From positions 2,535,001 to 2,599,000 of the forward strand of contig NZ_CP054301.1 of NCBI RefSeq assembly GCF_013372285.1: a stretch of DNA of 64,000 nt, in the 5' to 3' direction. Below, piece by piece: positions 9,166-18,866 of the stretch; within the stretch, counting starts at the first letter, position 1, and the number at the start of each line of letters is the position of its first letter. A program made the position numbers and the translations under genes. The notes beneath the pieces are model-generated. The model saw only the letters and a list, made by a program, of their open reading frames with translations. It was not told the origin of the DNA and did not search any database. The stretch comes from Marinomonas primoryensis (GTDB taxonomy: Bacteria; Pseudomonadota; Gammaproteobacteria; Pseudomonadales; Marinomonadaceae).

Positions 9166-10164
9166 ATGAATTTATTAAGCGTCAGTAATTTAAACGTCAA
9201 CTTCCATATGAAACAGCGAGAACTTGCTGCCCTTATTGACGTCAGCTTCACGCTAAACCGTGGTGAACGAATTGCTATTGTTGGTGAGTCTGGTGCCGGA
9301 AAGTCCGTATTAGGATTTTCGATTGTAAACCTCATTGGTAAGCCGGGTTATATCGCCTCTGGCTCAATCAGATTGGAAAATAAAGAAATCACCACAATGA
9401 ATCTGCGACAGCTACAAGAAGTTCGCGGCAAGCGCATCGCAATGATTTTTCAAGATCCAATGATGACACTCAATCCAGTGCTTACTATTGGTGATCAGCT
9501 GGTTGAAACCATCCGCAGTCATACCAAAATCGCCTACAAAGATGCTCGAAATATTGCCATCGAAAAACTTCATCACGTGCAAATCGCATCGCCAGAGAAA
9601 CGCTTTGATCAGTACCCCCATGAACTGTCTGGCGGCATGAGACAACGGGTCATCATTGCGTCCGTGTTGTTACTCAACCCTGACATTATTATCGCCGATG
9701 AGCCAACAACTGCACTCGATGTCACCATACAAGCTGAAATATTACAGCTTTTGCTGGCTATTTGCCGTGACAATGGCGTTGCACTTGTCTTAATCAGCCA
9801 TGACCTTGGTGTTGTATCTAAGGTCGCCGATCGAACCCTGGTTATGTATGCCGGCCGGGTGGTAGAGGAAGGTCCGACCCTTGAAATAATTAACGACCCC
9901 CAGCACCCCTATACTCAAGGATTGTTAAACGCGCTGCCACAGATGACATTACCAGGTCAGCGACTAAACCAAATTCAAGGCAGTATGCCGTCTCTAGCAG
10001 AAAGGCCATCAGGTTGCGCTTTTCACCCTCGCTGCCCTTACGCCACGCCAAAGTGTCGACAAGAACAACCAAGATTTATTTACAGCGGCGTCTCCACTGT
10101 TGCCTGTTTCTTGGTAGAAGACATGCTCGATGAATTTGCTAATAAAGATAAGGAGGCCAGCTAA
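9166..10164 (+). CDS. ABC transporter ATP-binding protein, DppD type
   Basis: A 332-residue ATPase. Walker A is GESGAGKS, the signature is LSGGMRQRV, Walker B is IIIADEPTTALD, and the switch His lies in LISHDLG. The C-terminal oligopeptide extension contains a CAFHPRCPYATPKC cluster with several cysteines, typical of DppD/OppD, where it can bind an iron-sulfur cluster. It shares one base with the following ATPase gene, which supplies the second nucleotide-binding subunit. Confidence 0.92.
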   Translation: MNLLSVSNLNVNFHMKQRELAALIDVSFTLNRGERIAIVGESGAGKSVLGFSIVNLIGKPGYIASGSIRLENKEITTMNLRQLQEVRGKRIAMIFQDPMMTLNPVLTIGDQLVETIRSHTKIAYKDARNIAIEKLHHVQIASPEKRFDQYPHELSGGMRQRVIIASVLLLNPDIIIADEPTTALDVTIQAEILQLLLAICRDNGVALVLISHDLGVVSKVADRTLVMYAGRVVEEGPTLEIINDPQHPYTQGLLNALPQMTLPGQRLNQIQGSMPSLAERPSGCAFHPRCPYATPKCRQEQPRFIYSGVSTVACFLVEDMLDEFANKDKEAS

Positions 10165-11174
10165 TGGCGACGCCTCTAATTCAAATTAGTGGCTTGGAAA
10201 AAGCCTTTACCACCAACGAAAGCTGGCTTGGCCAATGGCGCTTTCATCAAGGTAAGCTAAAAAGAAAAAAAGACAGCGTGCATGCATTAAACGGTATTAA
10301 TCTCACGATTAATCAAGGCGAGACCTTGTGTGTTGTTGGAGAAACAGGCTGCGGTAAATCCACGCTTGCACGTGCCATTATGGGGTTAACAACACCTAGT
10401 GCGGGTGAAATCCATTACCTTGATCAACGGATAGATCAGTTAAACAATCGCCAGCGAATGTTCTTTCGTCGTCGTATGCAAATGGTTTTTCAGAACCCTT
10501 ATGCGTCGTTAAACCCTAGAATGACCGTTTACCAAACGCTCAGTGAACCCATTTCATTCCATAATCCACAATTATCTCAATCGCAAGTGGATGAACAGAT
10601 TGATGAATTATTAGAGTCCGTCGGCATCTCTGCTTCAAGCTCAGATCGTTACCCTCATGAATTTTCGGGTGGACAACGCCAACGCATTAGCTTAGCGCGT
10701 GCATTGTCCGTTGAACCTGATTTTATTGTGGCTGACGAACCACTTTCAGCTCTGGACGTTTCTGTACAAGCTCAAGTTTTAAACCTAATGATGGACAAGC
10801 AAGAAGAGCGTAATCTTAGTTATCTCTTTATTACTCATGATCTTGCCGTTGTAGAGCATTTTGCCACTAGAGTCGCCGTGATGTATTTAGGCAAGATCTG
10901 TGAATTGGCACCAACCAGTACTTTGTTTAGCTCGCCAAAACACCCTTATACTCAAGCCTTATTATCGGCCATTCCTAGATTAGACAGCAGTATCGCCCAA
11001 CCGATTCGATTAATTGGTGAAGTGCCAACCCCCACAGAAAAGCCAATTGGTTGTGTTTTTCAAGCAAGATGCCCATATGCAAATCCGCGATGTTATGTTG
11101 AGTCACCCGCGATGACGCCACAAAGCGACAGTAGCAGTGTGGCTTGTCATGCTATTGAGGAGGGACGACTATGA
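10164..11174 (+). CDS. ABC transporter ATP-binding protein, DppF type
   Basis: A 336-residue ATPase pairing with the preceding one. Walker A is GETGCGKST, the signature is FSGGQRQRIS, Walker B is FIVADEPLSALD and the switch region is FITHDLA. A charged insertion (KLKRKKD) follows the first strand, as in GsiA and OppF relatives. The C-terminal extension again has the cysteine-rich block (CVFQARCPYANPRC). It ends 37 bases before the LysR start, and a GGAGG-like site near its 3' end may serve that gene. Confidence 0.92.
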   Translation: MATPLIQISGLEKAFTTNESWLGQWRFHQGKLKRKKDSVHALNGINLTINQGETLCVVGETGCGKSTLARAIMGLTTPSAGEIHYLDQRIDQLNNRQRMFFRRRMQMVFQNPYASLNPRMTVYQTLSEPISFHNPQLSQSQVDEQIDELLESVGISASSSDRYPHEFSGGQRQRISLARALSVEPDFIVADEPLSALDVSVQAQVLNLMMDKQEERNLSYLFITHDLAVVEHFATRVAVMYLGKICELAPTSTLFSSPKHPYTQALLSAIPRLDSSIAQPIRLIGEVPTPTEKPIGCVFQARCPYANPRCYVESPAMTPQSDSSSVACHAIEEGRL

Positions 11175-11211
11175 TGCTTTTGCTTACGTCTTCTGCTCGC
11201 CAGGAGATCTC

Positions 11212-12147
11212 ATGGAAATAAGATGGCTTGAGGACTTCATAGCCCTCGCAAAGACTCGCCACTTTTCACGTGCTGCAGATGAGCAAAACGTCACACAACC
11301 GACTTTTAGTCGGCGGATAAAACTGCTTGAAGAAGAGATGCGCGTTACATTAATAGACCGTAATACGCTTCCGTTATCTCTAACACCTGCGGGGGAAGTC
11401 TTTCTTCAAAGTGCAGAATTGATTACACGGCAACTCAAAGACACCAAAGAACGCTGCCAAGAAATTCGAAAGCAAGAAGAGTCTCAAATACGCTTTGTAA
11501 CCTCTCAAACTTTATTTCTAAGTTTTTACAAAGAAGTGATTGAACCATTTTGCCTAGATATCAATATGGAATTAGACATCAATATGAAGTCCAGTTCATG
11601 GCTAGGGATTGATTTTGTAAACTCGTTGATGGATCAGCAATGTGACATTATGCTCTGCTATTGGCATCCAGCCATAAACTTCATCCGCGCTTTGGATGAT
11701 GAGCAATACGAGCATATTATAATTTCCGAAGAAACACTCATCCCTTGCAGTGTAACGAATGCAGATGGTGAACCAAAATATACGCTTCCCGGCGCAAAAC
11801 GAAAACCTCTTCCCTATATTGGTTATTATGAAAACTCGTTTTTACAACCTGTCATTCATCATCACCTACAAAGACAAAGGGACGTTCCACAGCTCAACAC
11901 TATCTCTGAGAATTATCACTCAGTGAGTATCAAAGCTATGGTAAAGGAAGGTTATGGTATTGGCTGGATTCCAAAGCGCCTAATGCTAGACACATTAAAC
12001 TATAGCAAAGTGGCTTTGGCAGGAGAAGAGAACTGGCATATTCCGTTAGAAATACGCCTCTATCGATCTAAGTTTAATCAAAACCCAAATCTCAATCAAT
12101 TTTGGGAAGCACTTAAAGAAAAAGTCGCTCGTAACTTTCCAACTTGA
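11212..12147 (+). CDS. LysR-family regulator, HypT/YjiE-like
   Basis: A 311-residue LysR regulator. I chose ATG 11212 (MEIRWLEDFIALAKTRHFS) because AGGAG lies five bases upstream and family alignments start there; an in-frame start at 11137 lies inside the preceding gene. The helix-turn-helix TQPTFSRRIKLLE is followed by the linker helix and a periplasmic-binding-like effector domain. The wording of the N-terminus and the KEGYGIGWIPKRLM block resemble E. coli HypT, the hypochlorite-responsive regulator. It is the last gene of the ABC transporter operon and probably controls it. The effector is unknown. Confidence 0.85.
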   Translation: MEIRWLEDFIALAKTRHFSRAADEQNVTQPTFSRRIKLLEEEMRVTLIDRNTLPLSLTPAGEVFLQSAELITRQLKDTKERCQEIRKQEESQIRFVTSQTLFLSFYKEVIEPFCLDINMELDINMKSSSWLGIDFVNSLMDQQCDIMLCYWHPAINFIRALDDEQYEHIIISEETLIPCSVTNADGEPKYTLPGAKRKPLPYIGYYENSFLQPVIHHHLQRQRDVPQLNTISENYHSVSIKAMVKEGYGIGWIPKRLMLDTLNYSKVALAGEENWHIPLEIRLYRSKFNQNPNLNQFWEALKEKVARNFPT

Positions 12148-12164
12148 CACACCCTACGCCGTAT

Positions 12165-14498
12165 TTAATCAAGGCTATCCTGTTTATTAAGAGCCACGAT
12201 CATAGGGTCACTACCCATGGTATTTGCCCCGAGAGCCTTACTAAATAGATAGCCTTGACCAATGTCGCAACCAAACTCTTTCAGCATGTTTAATTGATCA
12301 ATATTAGCAATACCCTCTGCGATCACCTTAAGCCCCAAGTCATGACTTAAACTGATAATCGCGTGAGTCAACGCGGCGTGTTTTTTGTCTTCAATGATGT
12401 TTCGAATAAAAACCTGATCTATTTTAACATAATGGAACGGCAGATCTTTCAAATAGCTTAAGCTGGAGTAACCGGTACCAAAATCATCGATCGCCAGCTT
12501 CATGCCAAGATGGCTAATCTGGCGTAAAAGCTCAGCACATCTTTCAGCGTCTTCGATCAGGATAGACTCAGTTACCTCTATCTCTAAAAGACTTGGATCA
12601 ATCTTGTATTTGCTCAATAATGCTAATAATTTAGGTAAAAAATCGATCCTTTTAAGCTGAGCCGCAGAGCAATTAACCGCAATGGGCGGCACTGTTATAC
12701 CTTGCTCTTGCCACTCTAATATATGCCTAAAAGCTTGCTCAAATACCCAGTCACCCAAAGGTAAAATAATCCCTGTTTGCTCTGCGATAGGAACAAATTC
12801 GGCCGGAGAAACCACACCAAGTTCCTCATCATTCCAGCGTAATAACGCCTCCATACCAACACAACGTTCAGTGATAAGGTCAACTTTAGGTTGAAAGTGA
12901 AGCTCTAGGCTTTCTTTCTGTAGCGCCTGTCGCAACCGTGTTTCTATTCTCACATTACGGGCAAATCGACGGCCCATTTCACCGTCATAAAAATGATACG
13001 TTGCTCGCCCCGATGTTTTGGCTTGATAGACCGCCATATCAGCGTTTTTAATCAGCGTGACGCCATCTAAACCGAATTCTGGGTACAAGGCGACACCAAT
13101 AGAGCAGCCAATATCGAGTGTTAAGCCATCCACAAAATAACTCTGACTAATTTTTCGTATCACCTCTTTAGCCAGCGAATTCAGCTGCGGCATATCTTGA
13201 TCATCATTATGTACAAGCAAAACAAGAAAAGCATCTCCCCCCAAGTAGCCAACAATCGCATTTTTCGGTAAAACAGACGTTAGTCGTTTTGACACTTTCG
13301 AAATCAGCTTATCGCCCACTTCATGACCAAACGCATCATTAATGGTTTTAAAATGATCCAAGTCTAAAATCAGCGCGGCCAACTGCGTATTATTTTTCTG
13401 GCAAGTAACAATTAATTTATCCAACTCACGCTGAATTTGATAACGACTTAATAAACCTGTCAACTCATCTATCTCAATACGCTTATTGACAGATTCGAGT
13501 GCTGAATAATAGGTTAAGAACAGTTTTCGGGTATAAAAAGCCAAAATCAATGCTAATAAACCAAAAATCAACAGAGGAATAATGACCAAAAGCCAATTAA
13601 TTCGACTGCTAATACCTGTAAGGTAACGTGTATCAATTCGCCACTTCCGCCCAGCAACAGACAGATAATGCGTATCAAACTCCCCGTCGTCCCATGATGA
13701 AGCCGCTGATGAATCCACAAACCAAATAGGATCATTAGTTGAAATATCAGCAAGTCGATAATACAAATCATGACCAGCCAAAGGAGTAACCTGATTTAAC
13801 AAGCTGCCAACGCTAAAATACGCGCCAACCATTCCATGAAAGCCAATACTGTCCGTTAATTTATAGTAGCGTACGTCAACAGGTAGATAAATAGGTGCTC
13901 TCAAAACAAAGGTATCAGCAATACTGTTCGATACAGCATCAGAAAAAGGAGGAAGAGTCGGCTCCGACAGCATTATGACCGATGCATTACGGGCTTGGAT
14001 AACTGCGTTAATGTCTCGATATTGCGGGTACAACATATCATAGCCATAAATGAATTTATCGGGATAACCCAACGCCAGTGGCATATACTCTTTTCGCTCT
14101 CCCTCAGGATAAATTGTAAAATTAATGTTGCCTAGGAGAACACTCTGCTGCATTTCGTACTCATATTTTTTACCTGCTGGTACATATTGCGCAAAATAAA
14201 AGCCAACCTTTGGAGTAGTTGAGAGACTGCGAGCAAAGCGCGAAAAATGACTAGAAGACACCCCTCCCTCACTAGATTCAATGAGCGCCACAACAGAAGA
14301 TAGTTGAGTGATATATTGCGTCAAACCATCATTCAGTTTTTCTGTGAAATAGGCACCTGATGCTTTTTGGTTGTTATAAGCGTGCCTACATTCTTCTAAA
14401 TAAATTGCAAAACTTGCTGCGATACCGCACAAAAAAATAATAAAAAAAACAATGTAGTGCGCTTTGCTACCTTTCACACGATTTTTTGAAGAAATCAT
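12165..14498 (-). CDS. CHASE-GGDEF-EAL cyclic-di-GMP protein, degenerate GGDEF
   Basis: A 777-residue inner-membrane signalling protein. One helix at about 15-33, a periplasmic CHASE-like sensor (about 50-295), a second helix (about 301-322), then GGDEF (about 343-505) and EAL (about 517-765). The diguanylate cyclase motif reads GGDAF at 420-424, so the catalytic acidic residue is lost and cyclase activity is unlikely. The EAL domain keeps EALLR (550-554), DDFGTGYSS and KIDQVFI, so it should hydrolyse cyclic-di-GMP. It is a single gene convergent with the LysR gene, with only 17 bases between the stops. Confidence 0.92.
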   Translation of the reverse strand: MISSKNRVKGSKAHYIVFFIIFLCGIAASFAIYLEECRHAYNNQKASGAYFTEKLNDGLTQYITQLSSVVALIESSEGGVSSSHFSRFARSLSTTPKVGFYFAQYVPAGKKYEYEMQQSVLLGNINFTIYPEGERKEYMPLALGYPDKFIYGYDMLYPQYRDINAVIQARNASVIMLSEPTLPPFSDAVSNSIADTFVLRAPIYLPVDVRYYKLTDSIGFHGMVGAYFSVGSLLNQVTPLAGHDLYYRLADISTNDPIWFVDSSAASSWDDGEFDTHYLSVAGRKWRIDTRYLTGISSRINWLLVIIPLLIFGLLALILAFYTRKLFLTYYSALESVNKRIEIDELTGLLSRYQIQRELDKLIVTCQKNNTQLAALILDLDHFKTINDAFGHEVGDKLISKVSKRLTSVLPKNAIVGYLGGDAFLVLLVHNDDQDMPQLNSLAKEVIRKISQSYFVDGLTLDIGCSIGVALYPEFGLDGVTLIKNADMAVYQAKTSGRATYHFYDGEMGRRFARNVRIETRLRQALQKESLELHFQPKVDLITERCVGMEALLRWNDEELGVVSPAEFVPIAEQTGIILPLGDWVFEQAFRHILEWQEQGITVPPIAVNCSAAQLKRIDFLPKLLALLSKYKIDPSLLEIEVTESILIEDAERCAELLRQISHLGMKLAIDDFGTGYSSLSYLKDLPFHYVKIDQVFIRNIIEDKKHAALTHAIISLSHDLGLKVIAEGIANIDQLNMLKEFGCDIGQGYLFSKALGANTMGSDPMIVALNKQDSLD

Positions 14499-14678
14499 TG
14501 TCTACCCATCGATGTTTTCCAAATAATAAAGCGTCGCCACATACAGCTTTATTCGTACTCTTAACTACTCTACCTAAAAATCACGATACCGACACGGAAT
14601 AAATAGTGAAGAAAAGTATTTATCGTGTTTTTCTGTTATCCTGCGCCTATTATTTACTCTATTTAAAACAGGCCTTTT

Positions 14679-16061
14679 GTGACCCAATTCAATCACGCTT
14701 TAACCAACCTTCTTCCAACCAAACTGACAGCATTGCTTTCTGACATGGGGTTTACAACATTTACCCCAATTCAAGAGCAAAGTTTGCCACCAATGATTGA
14801 AGGTAAAGACATCCTTGCTCAGGCACAAACAGGCAGTGGTAAAACACTCGCATTTGCCATCGCTCTCTTACTCAAAATCAATCCTCGTTTCTTTGGTGTT
14901 CAAGCTCTGGTTATGTGTCCGACACGTGAGCTTGCAGACCAAGTATCGAAAGAAATACGCAAGGTGGCGCGCTACCAAGATAATATAAAGGTGCTAAGCC
15001 TGTGCGGCGGCATGCCATTTGGCCCACAAATCGGTTCGTTAGAACACGGCGCCCATATTGTTGTTGGCACACCGGGGCGCTTAATGGAGCACCTGCGTAA
15101 AGGCACACTCAAACTCAATGCACTCAATACGCTAGTATTGGATGAAGCAGATCGTATGCTGGACATGGGCTTCGTTGATAGCATCCGCGAAGTCGTTGAA
15201 TTAACACCAAGCAACCGTCAGACGCTTCTTTTCTCTGCAACTTATGGCGATGGTATTGAAGCGATCAGTACTGAATTCCAAAATACCCCAACTACCATTA
15301 AGGTCGAAGCTCAAGAAGACCTTAAACCAAATATCGAACAATTTTTCGTTCGCAGTGAAAACAAAGACAAATGCGAAACCTTATTAGCAGCGTTGCAACA
15401 TTTTGAGCCTCGCCAAGCCATTGTTTTCTGTAATACCAAAGTGGAATCACAAATCGTTGCAGACTGGTTAGTCGAGCACAAAGTCGCGGCTCAAGCAATC
15501 AATGGCGACCTTGAGCAAAGACAACGTGATCAAGTATTAGTGCGTTTTAGTAACCAAAGCAGCTGTGTCTTGGTTGCGACCGATGTAGCCGCTCGTGGTA
15601 TTGATGTAAAAGAAATTGACCTTGTAGTGAACTACGACACTACGCGCGATACCGATGTGCATACTCACCGTATAGGTCGTACTGGCAGAGCGGGTGCTGC
15701 AGGCATCGCTGTCAATCTTGTTACCTCAAAAGACGATTACAAAGTGCGCGACATTGAAACTCGCTTTAACACAACGGCAAACTTTATTGAGCTTGAAGCC
15801 ATTGATCCGCTTTATCGTTTAGTCCCTCAAAAAACCACTATTTCTTTTGATGCTGGCCGTAAAAACAAACTTCGCCCAGGAGACATACTTGGCGCGCTAA
15901 CAGCGGGTTTAGGTTTGGATAAGTCTCAAGTCGGCAAGATTGATATTTTCGATTTCCACGCCTATGTATCAATCGATAATGCGGTGGCAAAAAACGTCGT
16001 TAAAGAATTCGAAAACAAAAAAATCAAAGGCAGAAACATCCGCGCTCGCATTCTAAGATAA
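14679..16061 (+). CDS. dbpA: ATP-dependent RNA helicase DbpA
   Basis: A 460-residue DEAD-box helicase with a GTG start. Motif I is AQTGSGKT, motif II DEAD, motif III SAT, and motif VI HRIGRTGRAG. The final 75 residues (from about RKNKLRPGDILGALTAGLG) form the DbpA RNA-binding domain that recognises hairpin 92 of 23S rRNA, separating DbpA from other DEAD-box proteins. It acts in assembly of the 50S subunit. Its TAA stop shares its last base with the ATG of the next gene. Confidence 0.95.
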   Translation: MTQFNHALTNLLPTKLTALLSDMGFTTFTPIQEQSLPPMIEGKDILAQAQTGSGKTLAFAIALLLKINPRFFGVQALVMCPTRELADQVSKEIRKVARYQDNIKVLSLCGGMPFGPQIGSLEHGAHIVVGTPGRLMEHLRKGTLKLNALNTLVLDEADRMLDMGFVDSIREVVELTPSNRQTLLFSATYGDGIEAISTEFQNTPTTIKVEAQEDLKPNIEQFFVRSENKDKCETLLAALQHFEPRQAIVFCNTKVESQIVADWLVEHKVAAQAINGDLEQRQRDQVLVRFSNQSSCVLVATDVAARGIDVKEIDLVVNYDTTRDTDVHTHRIGRTGRAGAAGIAVNLVTSKDDYKVRDIETRFNTTANFIELEAIDPLYRLVPQKTTISFDAGRKNKLRPGDILGALTAGLGLDKSQVGKIDIFDFHAYVSIDNAVAKNVVKEFENKKIKGRNIRARILR

Positions 16062-16471
16062 TGACCCCTCGCTCACTTTTACCTCTGTATAAAACACCGA
16101 CAGCACAAGCTGTCGGTTTTGTATTGGGTGCTATCATGATAAGCATAGCCACACTCACGCCTGCCGATTTTCTCCCTCCAACACCCGGATCAGACAAACT
16201 GCATCATGTCATTGGTTTCGGTGGATGGGCTCTTATGTGTGTATTTGGCCCGATGAAACGCTTTGTTTACATGGCTTTATTCATCATCTTTTGGGGTGGC
16301 ATGATTGAACTCATTCAACCCAGCGTGAATCGCTATGGCGAATGGCTCGATTTCTATGCGGACACCTTCGGCGTTATATTAGTCATGCTTGGCAGAGTAC
16401 TAATTGATTATTTTTTTCAAGTCAAAAGACAAGGTTTGATGAAAGCACGAAAAAGACCTGATAAAGTATAA
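16061..16471 (+). CDS. VanZ-like small membrane protein
   Basis: A 136-residue protein with about four hydrophobic helices. The sequence PGSDKLHHVIGFGGWALM and the later PSVNRYGEWLDFYADTFGV fit the VanZ-like family (conserved D-K-x-x-H and E-x-x-D-x-x-A-N/D pattern). Family function is poorly defined outside teicoplanin resistance. The start overlaps the dbpA stop (TAATG), so translation is probably coupled to dbpA. The C-terminal tail is basic. Confidence 0.75.
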   Translation: MTPRSLLPLYKTPTAQAVGFVLGAIMISIATLTPADFLPPTPGSDKLHHVIGFGGWALMCVFGPMKRFVYMALFIIFWGGMIELIQPSVNRYGEWLDFYADTFGVILVMLGRVLIDYFFQVKRQGLMKARKRPDKV

Positions 16472-16530
16472 CCATTCGGTCAAATATCGAGTCATTTTAT
16501 CCTTTAAGAAAAACACCTAAGAGAGACGTA

Positions 16531-17832
16531 ATGAGCCATTTAAAAGCTTGGCGTGCTGCCATTGTTCACTGTATCGCAGACCCGAAAGACGTGGGCGTTG
16601 ATGCAGCTTATGAGTATTTTGACGATGGTTTATTAGTCATTGATGGCGATAAGATCCACGCGCTTGGCGACGCTCAAACACTGCTTGCCAACCTACCGCA
16701 TGATCTCGTCATCGAACATCACCCTAACGCCATCATCACACCAGGTTTTATCGATACCCACATTCATTATCCGCAAACCGACATGATCGGCTCTTATGGT
16801 GAACAACTGCTGACATGGCTGAACACATACACCTTTCCCGAAGAAAGCAAATTCAGCGACAAAGCACATGCCCGTGACGTTGCCGATCGATTTTTAAAAG
16901 AGCTTCTGCGCAACGGCACAACCACCGCCTTGGTGTTTGGCACGGTTCATAAAGTATCCGTTGATGCTTTTTTTGAAGCCAGCCAAGTTCATAACCTACG
17001 CATGATTTGTGGCAAAGTGATGATGGATCGTAATGCGCCAGATTATCTGACTGACACGCCAGAAAGTAGCTACCAAGAAAGCAAAGAACTCATTGAAACA
17101 TGGCACAACAAAGGTCGATTGCATTACGCGATTACACCTCGTTTCGCGCCAACCAGTTCAGATGAACAGCTACAGCTCGCGGGTAAATTACTAAGTGAAT
17201 ACGACGACGTATACTTACATACACATTTATCCGAAAACAAAGACGAATGTGCATGGGTGCAAGACCTATTCCCAAGTAGCACCAACTACTTAAACGTTTA
17301 CGACCAACACAAGCTCCTGAGCGAGCGCTCTGTTTTTGCGCATGGCATCCACCTTTGCGACAGCGAATACCACAGACTGCACGAAACAGGCTCTGCCATT
17401 TCATTTTGCCCAACCTCTAACCTTTTCATCGGTAGCGGTTTATTTAAATTGAGCAAAGCAGAAGATCACAAGGTCAATGTAGGGCTTGGAACTGATGTGG
17501 GCGGTGGCACTAGCTTTTCCATGCTGCAAACCATGAACGAAGCCTACAAAGTGATCCAGTTACAAAACGAGAATTTAAGTCCGATTAAATCCTTGTATTT
17601 ATCGACGCTTGGTGGCGCAAAAGCACTTCGATTAGAAGACAAAATTGGTAACCTCGCGGTTGGCAGCGAAGCGGATTTCATTATTCTAGACAAAAAAGGC
17701 ACGCCGCTGCTTGAGTCACGCTTAGCCTTGTCTAAAAACATTGAAGAGAGTTTGTTTGTACTGATGACCATTGGGGATGATCGCGCGATTCAAGCTACCT
17801 ACTCTGCAGGAGAGTGTGTACACCGACGCTAG
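16531..17832 (+). CDS. guaD: guanine deaminase
   Basis: A 433-residue amidohydrolase converting guanine to xanthine and ammonia. The metal-binding HxH lies in PGFIDTHIHYPQTD, further ligands in LHTHLSENKDE and FAHGIHL, and the catalytic Asp in GLGTDVGGGTSFSM. The guanine-specific segment YGEQLLTWLNTYTFPEE follows the HxH and sets it apart from other amidohydrolases. AGAGAG precedes the ATG. It stands alone, 59 bases after the VanZ-like gene, and ends in a hairpin terminator. No xanthine dehydrogenase or purine permease is adjacent. Confidence 0.93.
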   Translation: MSHLKAWRAAIVHCIADPKDVGVDAAYEYFDDGLLVIDGDKIHALGDAQTLLANLPHDLVIEHHPNAIITPGFIDTHIHYPQTDMIGSYGEQLLTWLNTYTFPEESKFSDKAHARDVADRFLKELLRNGTTTALVFGTVHKVSVDAFFEASQVHNLRMICGKVMMDRNAPDYLTDTPESSYQESKELIETWHNKGRLHYAITPRFAPTSSDEQLQLAGKLLSEYDDVYLHTHLSENKDECAWVQDLFPSSTNYLNVYDQHKLLSERSVFAHGIHLCDSEYHRLHETGSAISFCPTSNLFIGSGLFKLSKAEDHKVNVGLGTDVGGGTSFSMLQTMNEAYKVIQLQNENLSPIKSLYLSTLGGAKALRLEDKIGNLAVGSEADFIILDKKGTPLLESRLALSKNIEESLFVLMTIGDDRAIQATYSAGECVHRR

Positions 17833-17858
17833 AATCTAATGCTCGTCTACTAAAAATA

Positions 17859-17913
17859 AAAAACGGCCACTTTACTCCTTAATTCAGGGCTTTTTAAACG
17901 TGGCCGTTTTTTT
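17859..17913 (+). terminator. Rho-independent terminator after guaD
   Basis: A perfect 12-bp stem (AAAAACGGCCAC at 17859-17870 with GTGGCCGTTTTT at 17900-17911), a 29-base loop and a T run. It is roughly symmetric. Confidence 0.75.
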
Positions 17914-17952
17914 ATATAATCATCAAAATCATTTCCATTGAGCACACATATT

Positions 17953-18126
17953 ATGCATTCACTTGCCACTGTTGCGCTTGGCGCTTTCGCTATTATTTTC
18001 TTTTGTGCCGCGCTCGTTGTTGGACTTATTGTTTTAAAGAAATACCAAACTGAAAAAGAGCGACTCAAGCAACGCGTAAAAAACAAACCTAAAAACGAAA
18101 ATCAGACAGACGAAACGACATTATAA
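17953..18126 (+). CDS. small single-pass membrane protein, unknown
   Basis: A 57-residue product from ATG 17953, or 62 from a TTG at 17938. One transmembrane helix (about residues 5-28) is followed by a strongly basic cytoplasmic tail (KKYQTEKERLKQRVKNK). It could be a small membrane regulator or subunit, but I recognise no family. It lies 40 bases after the guaD terminator and so has its own promoter. The ribosome site is weak. Confidence 0.55.
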   Translation: MHSLATVALGAFAIIFFCAALVVGLIVLKKYQTEKERLKQRVKNKPKNENQTDETTL

Positions 18127-18139
18127 ACCGAGCCATTAC

Positions 18140-18649
18140 TCAAGGATAAAGACGCACGATTCCGCTTACTCCCTCTATATCACCAAGAATCCACACTTTT
18201 TCAAACGCGTGTGGAACAGGCATGGTAATCAGATGTTCAAGCGCTTTAATATCTTCTTGGCGCCACGCCGGATGTGTATTTCGAATCACCAGCCAAACAC
18301 GTTTCGTCTCATAATGTTTGCCGGCTTTATTCTCTAAAATTCGATTCAGCGATCGCAGTAACCGCTCTTCCGCGGGTTCATCTTTTAACGTATGTAAAGT
18401 TGCCCGTGTTTTTTCCGTAAGATTTCGACCAAGAATCGCCATCGCTTCTTCCTCCGAACCATAAAGATGCGCAATTTCGATATCCAAACGCTCACCTTCA
18501 AGCATGCAAGACACATCAGGACGAATCGGATCATTGTGCCAAATATGACGAATATGTTTGCCCGTGTTCCGCTCATAGCATCGCATAAACAATTTGGCAG
18601 CGAGATGCTCAAGCTCAATTTTTTCTTTATTACTATTATGCATAACCAC
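18140..18649 (-). CDS. conserved hypothetical protein, possible PD-(D/E)xK fold
   Basis: A 169-residue soluble protein without signal peptide. The central segment DPIRPDVSCMLEGERLDIEIA has a P-D-V strand followed by an L-D-I-E strand, reminiscent of the PD-(D/E)xK nuclease core, though the final lysine is not in the standard place. This is inference from pattern only. The rest is helical with a conserved-looking NTHPAWRQEDI segment and a C-terminal strand VWILGDIEGVSGIVRLYP. It is a single gene convergent with the small membrane protein. I cannot name it. Confidence 0.6.
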   Translation of the reverse strand: MVMHNSNKEKIELEHLAAKLFMRCYERNTGKHIRHIWHNDPIRPDVSCMLEGERLDIEIAHLYGSEEEAMAILGRNLTEKTRATLHTLKDEPAEERLLRSLNRILENKAGKHYETKRVWLVIRNTHPAWRQEDIKALEHLITMPVPHAFEKVWILGDIEGVSGIVRLYP

Positions 18650-18866
18650 TCCTACACACCTTAAGCAAATATAGTCTATTACTTATCTTACTCTATACAT
18701 TCAAAAGGTCTCAAAACTCAAGAATATAACAACGATATTCAATTCCTTATTATGTGCACATAAACACAAACTTACTTTAATAAAGCCCCAGTATAATATT
18801 CAGTCATTATTGGGATCCGAATGATTCGTCATCCTATAAAACAACTTGTTTTCTTTGGAAAATATT

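Noticed and set aside
11137..11211. N-terminal extension of the LysR frame
   Set aside because: AGGAG and the LysR N-terminus point to ATG 11212; the extension is inside the ATPase gene.
18140..18649. Firm call of a restriction-type nuclease
   Set aside because: The PD...DIE pattern lacks the expected catalytic lysine spacing, so I keep it as hypothetical.
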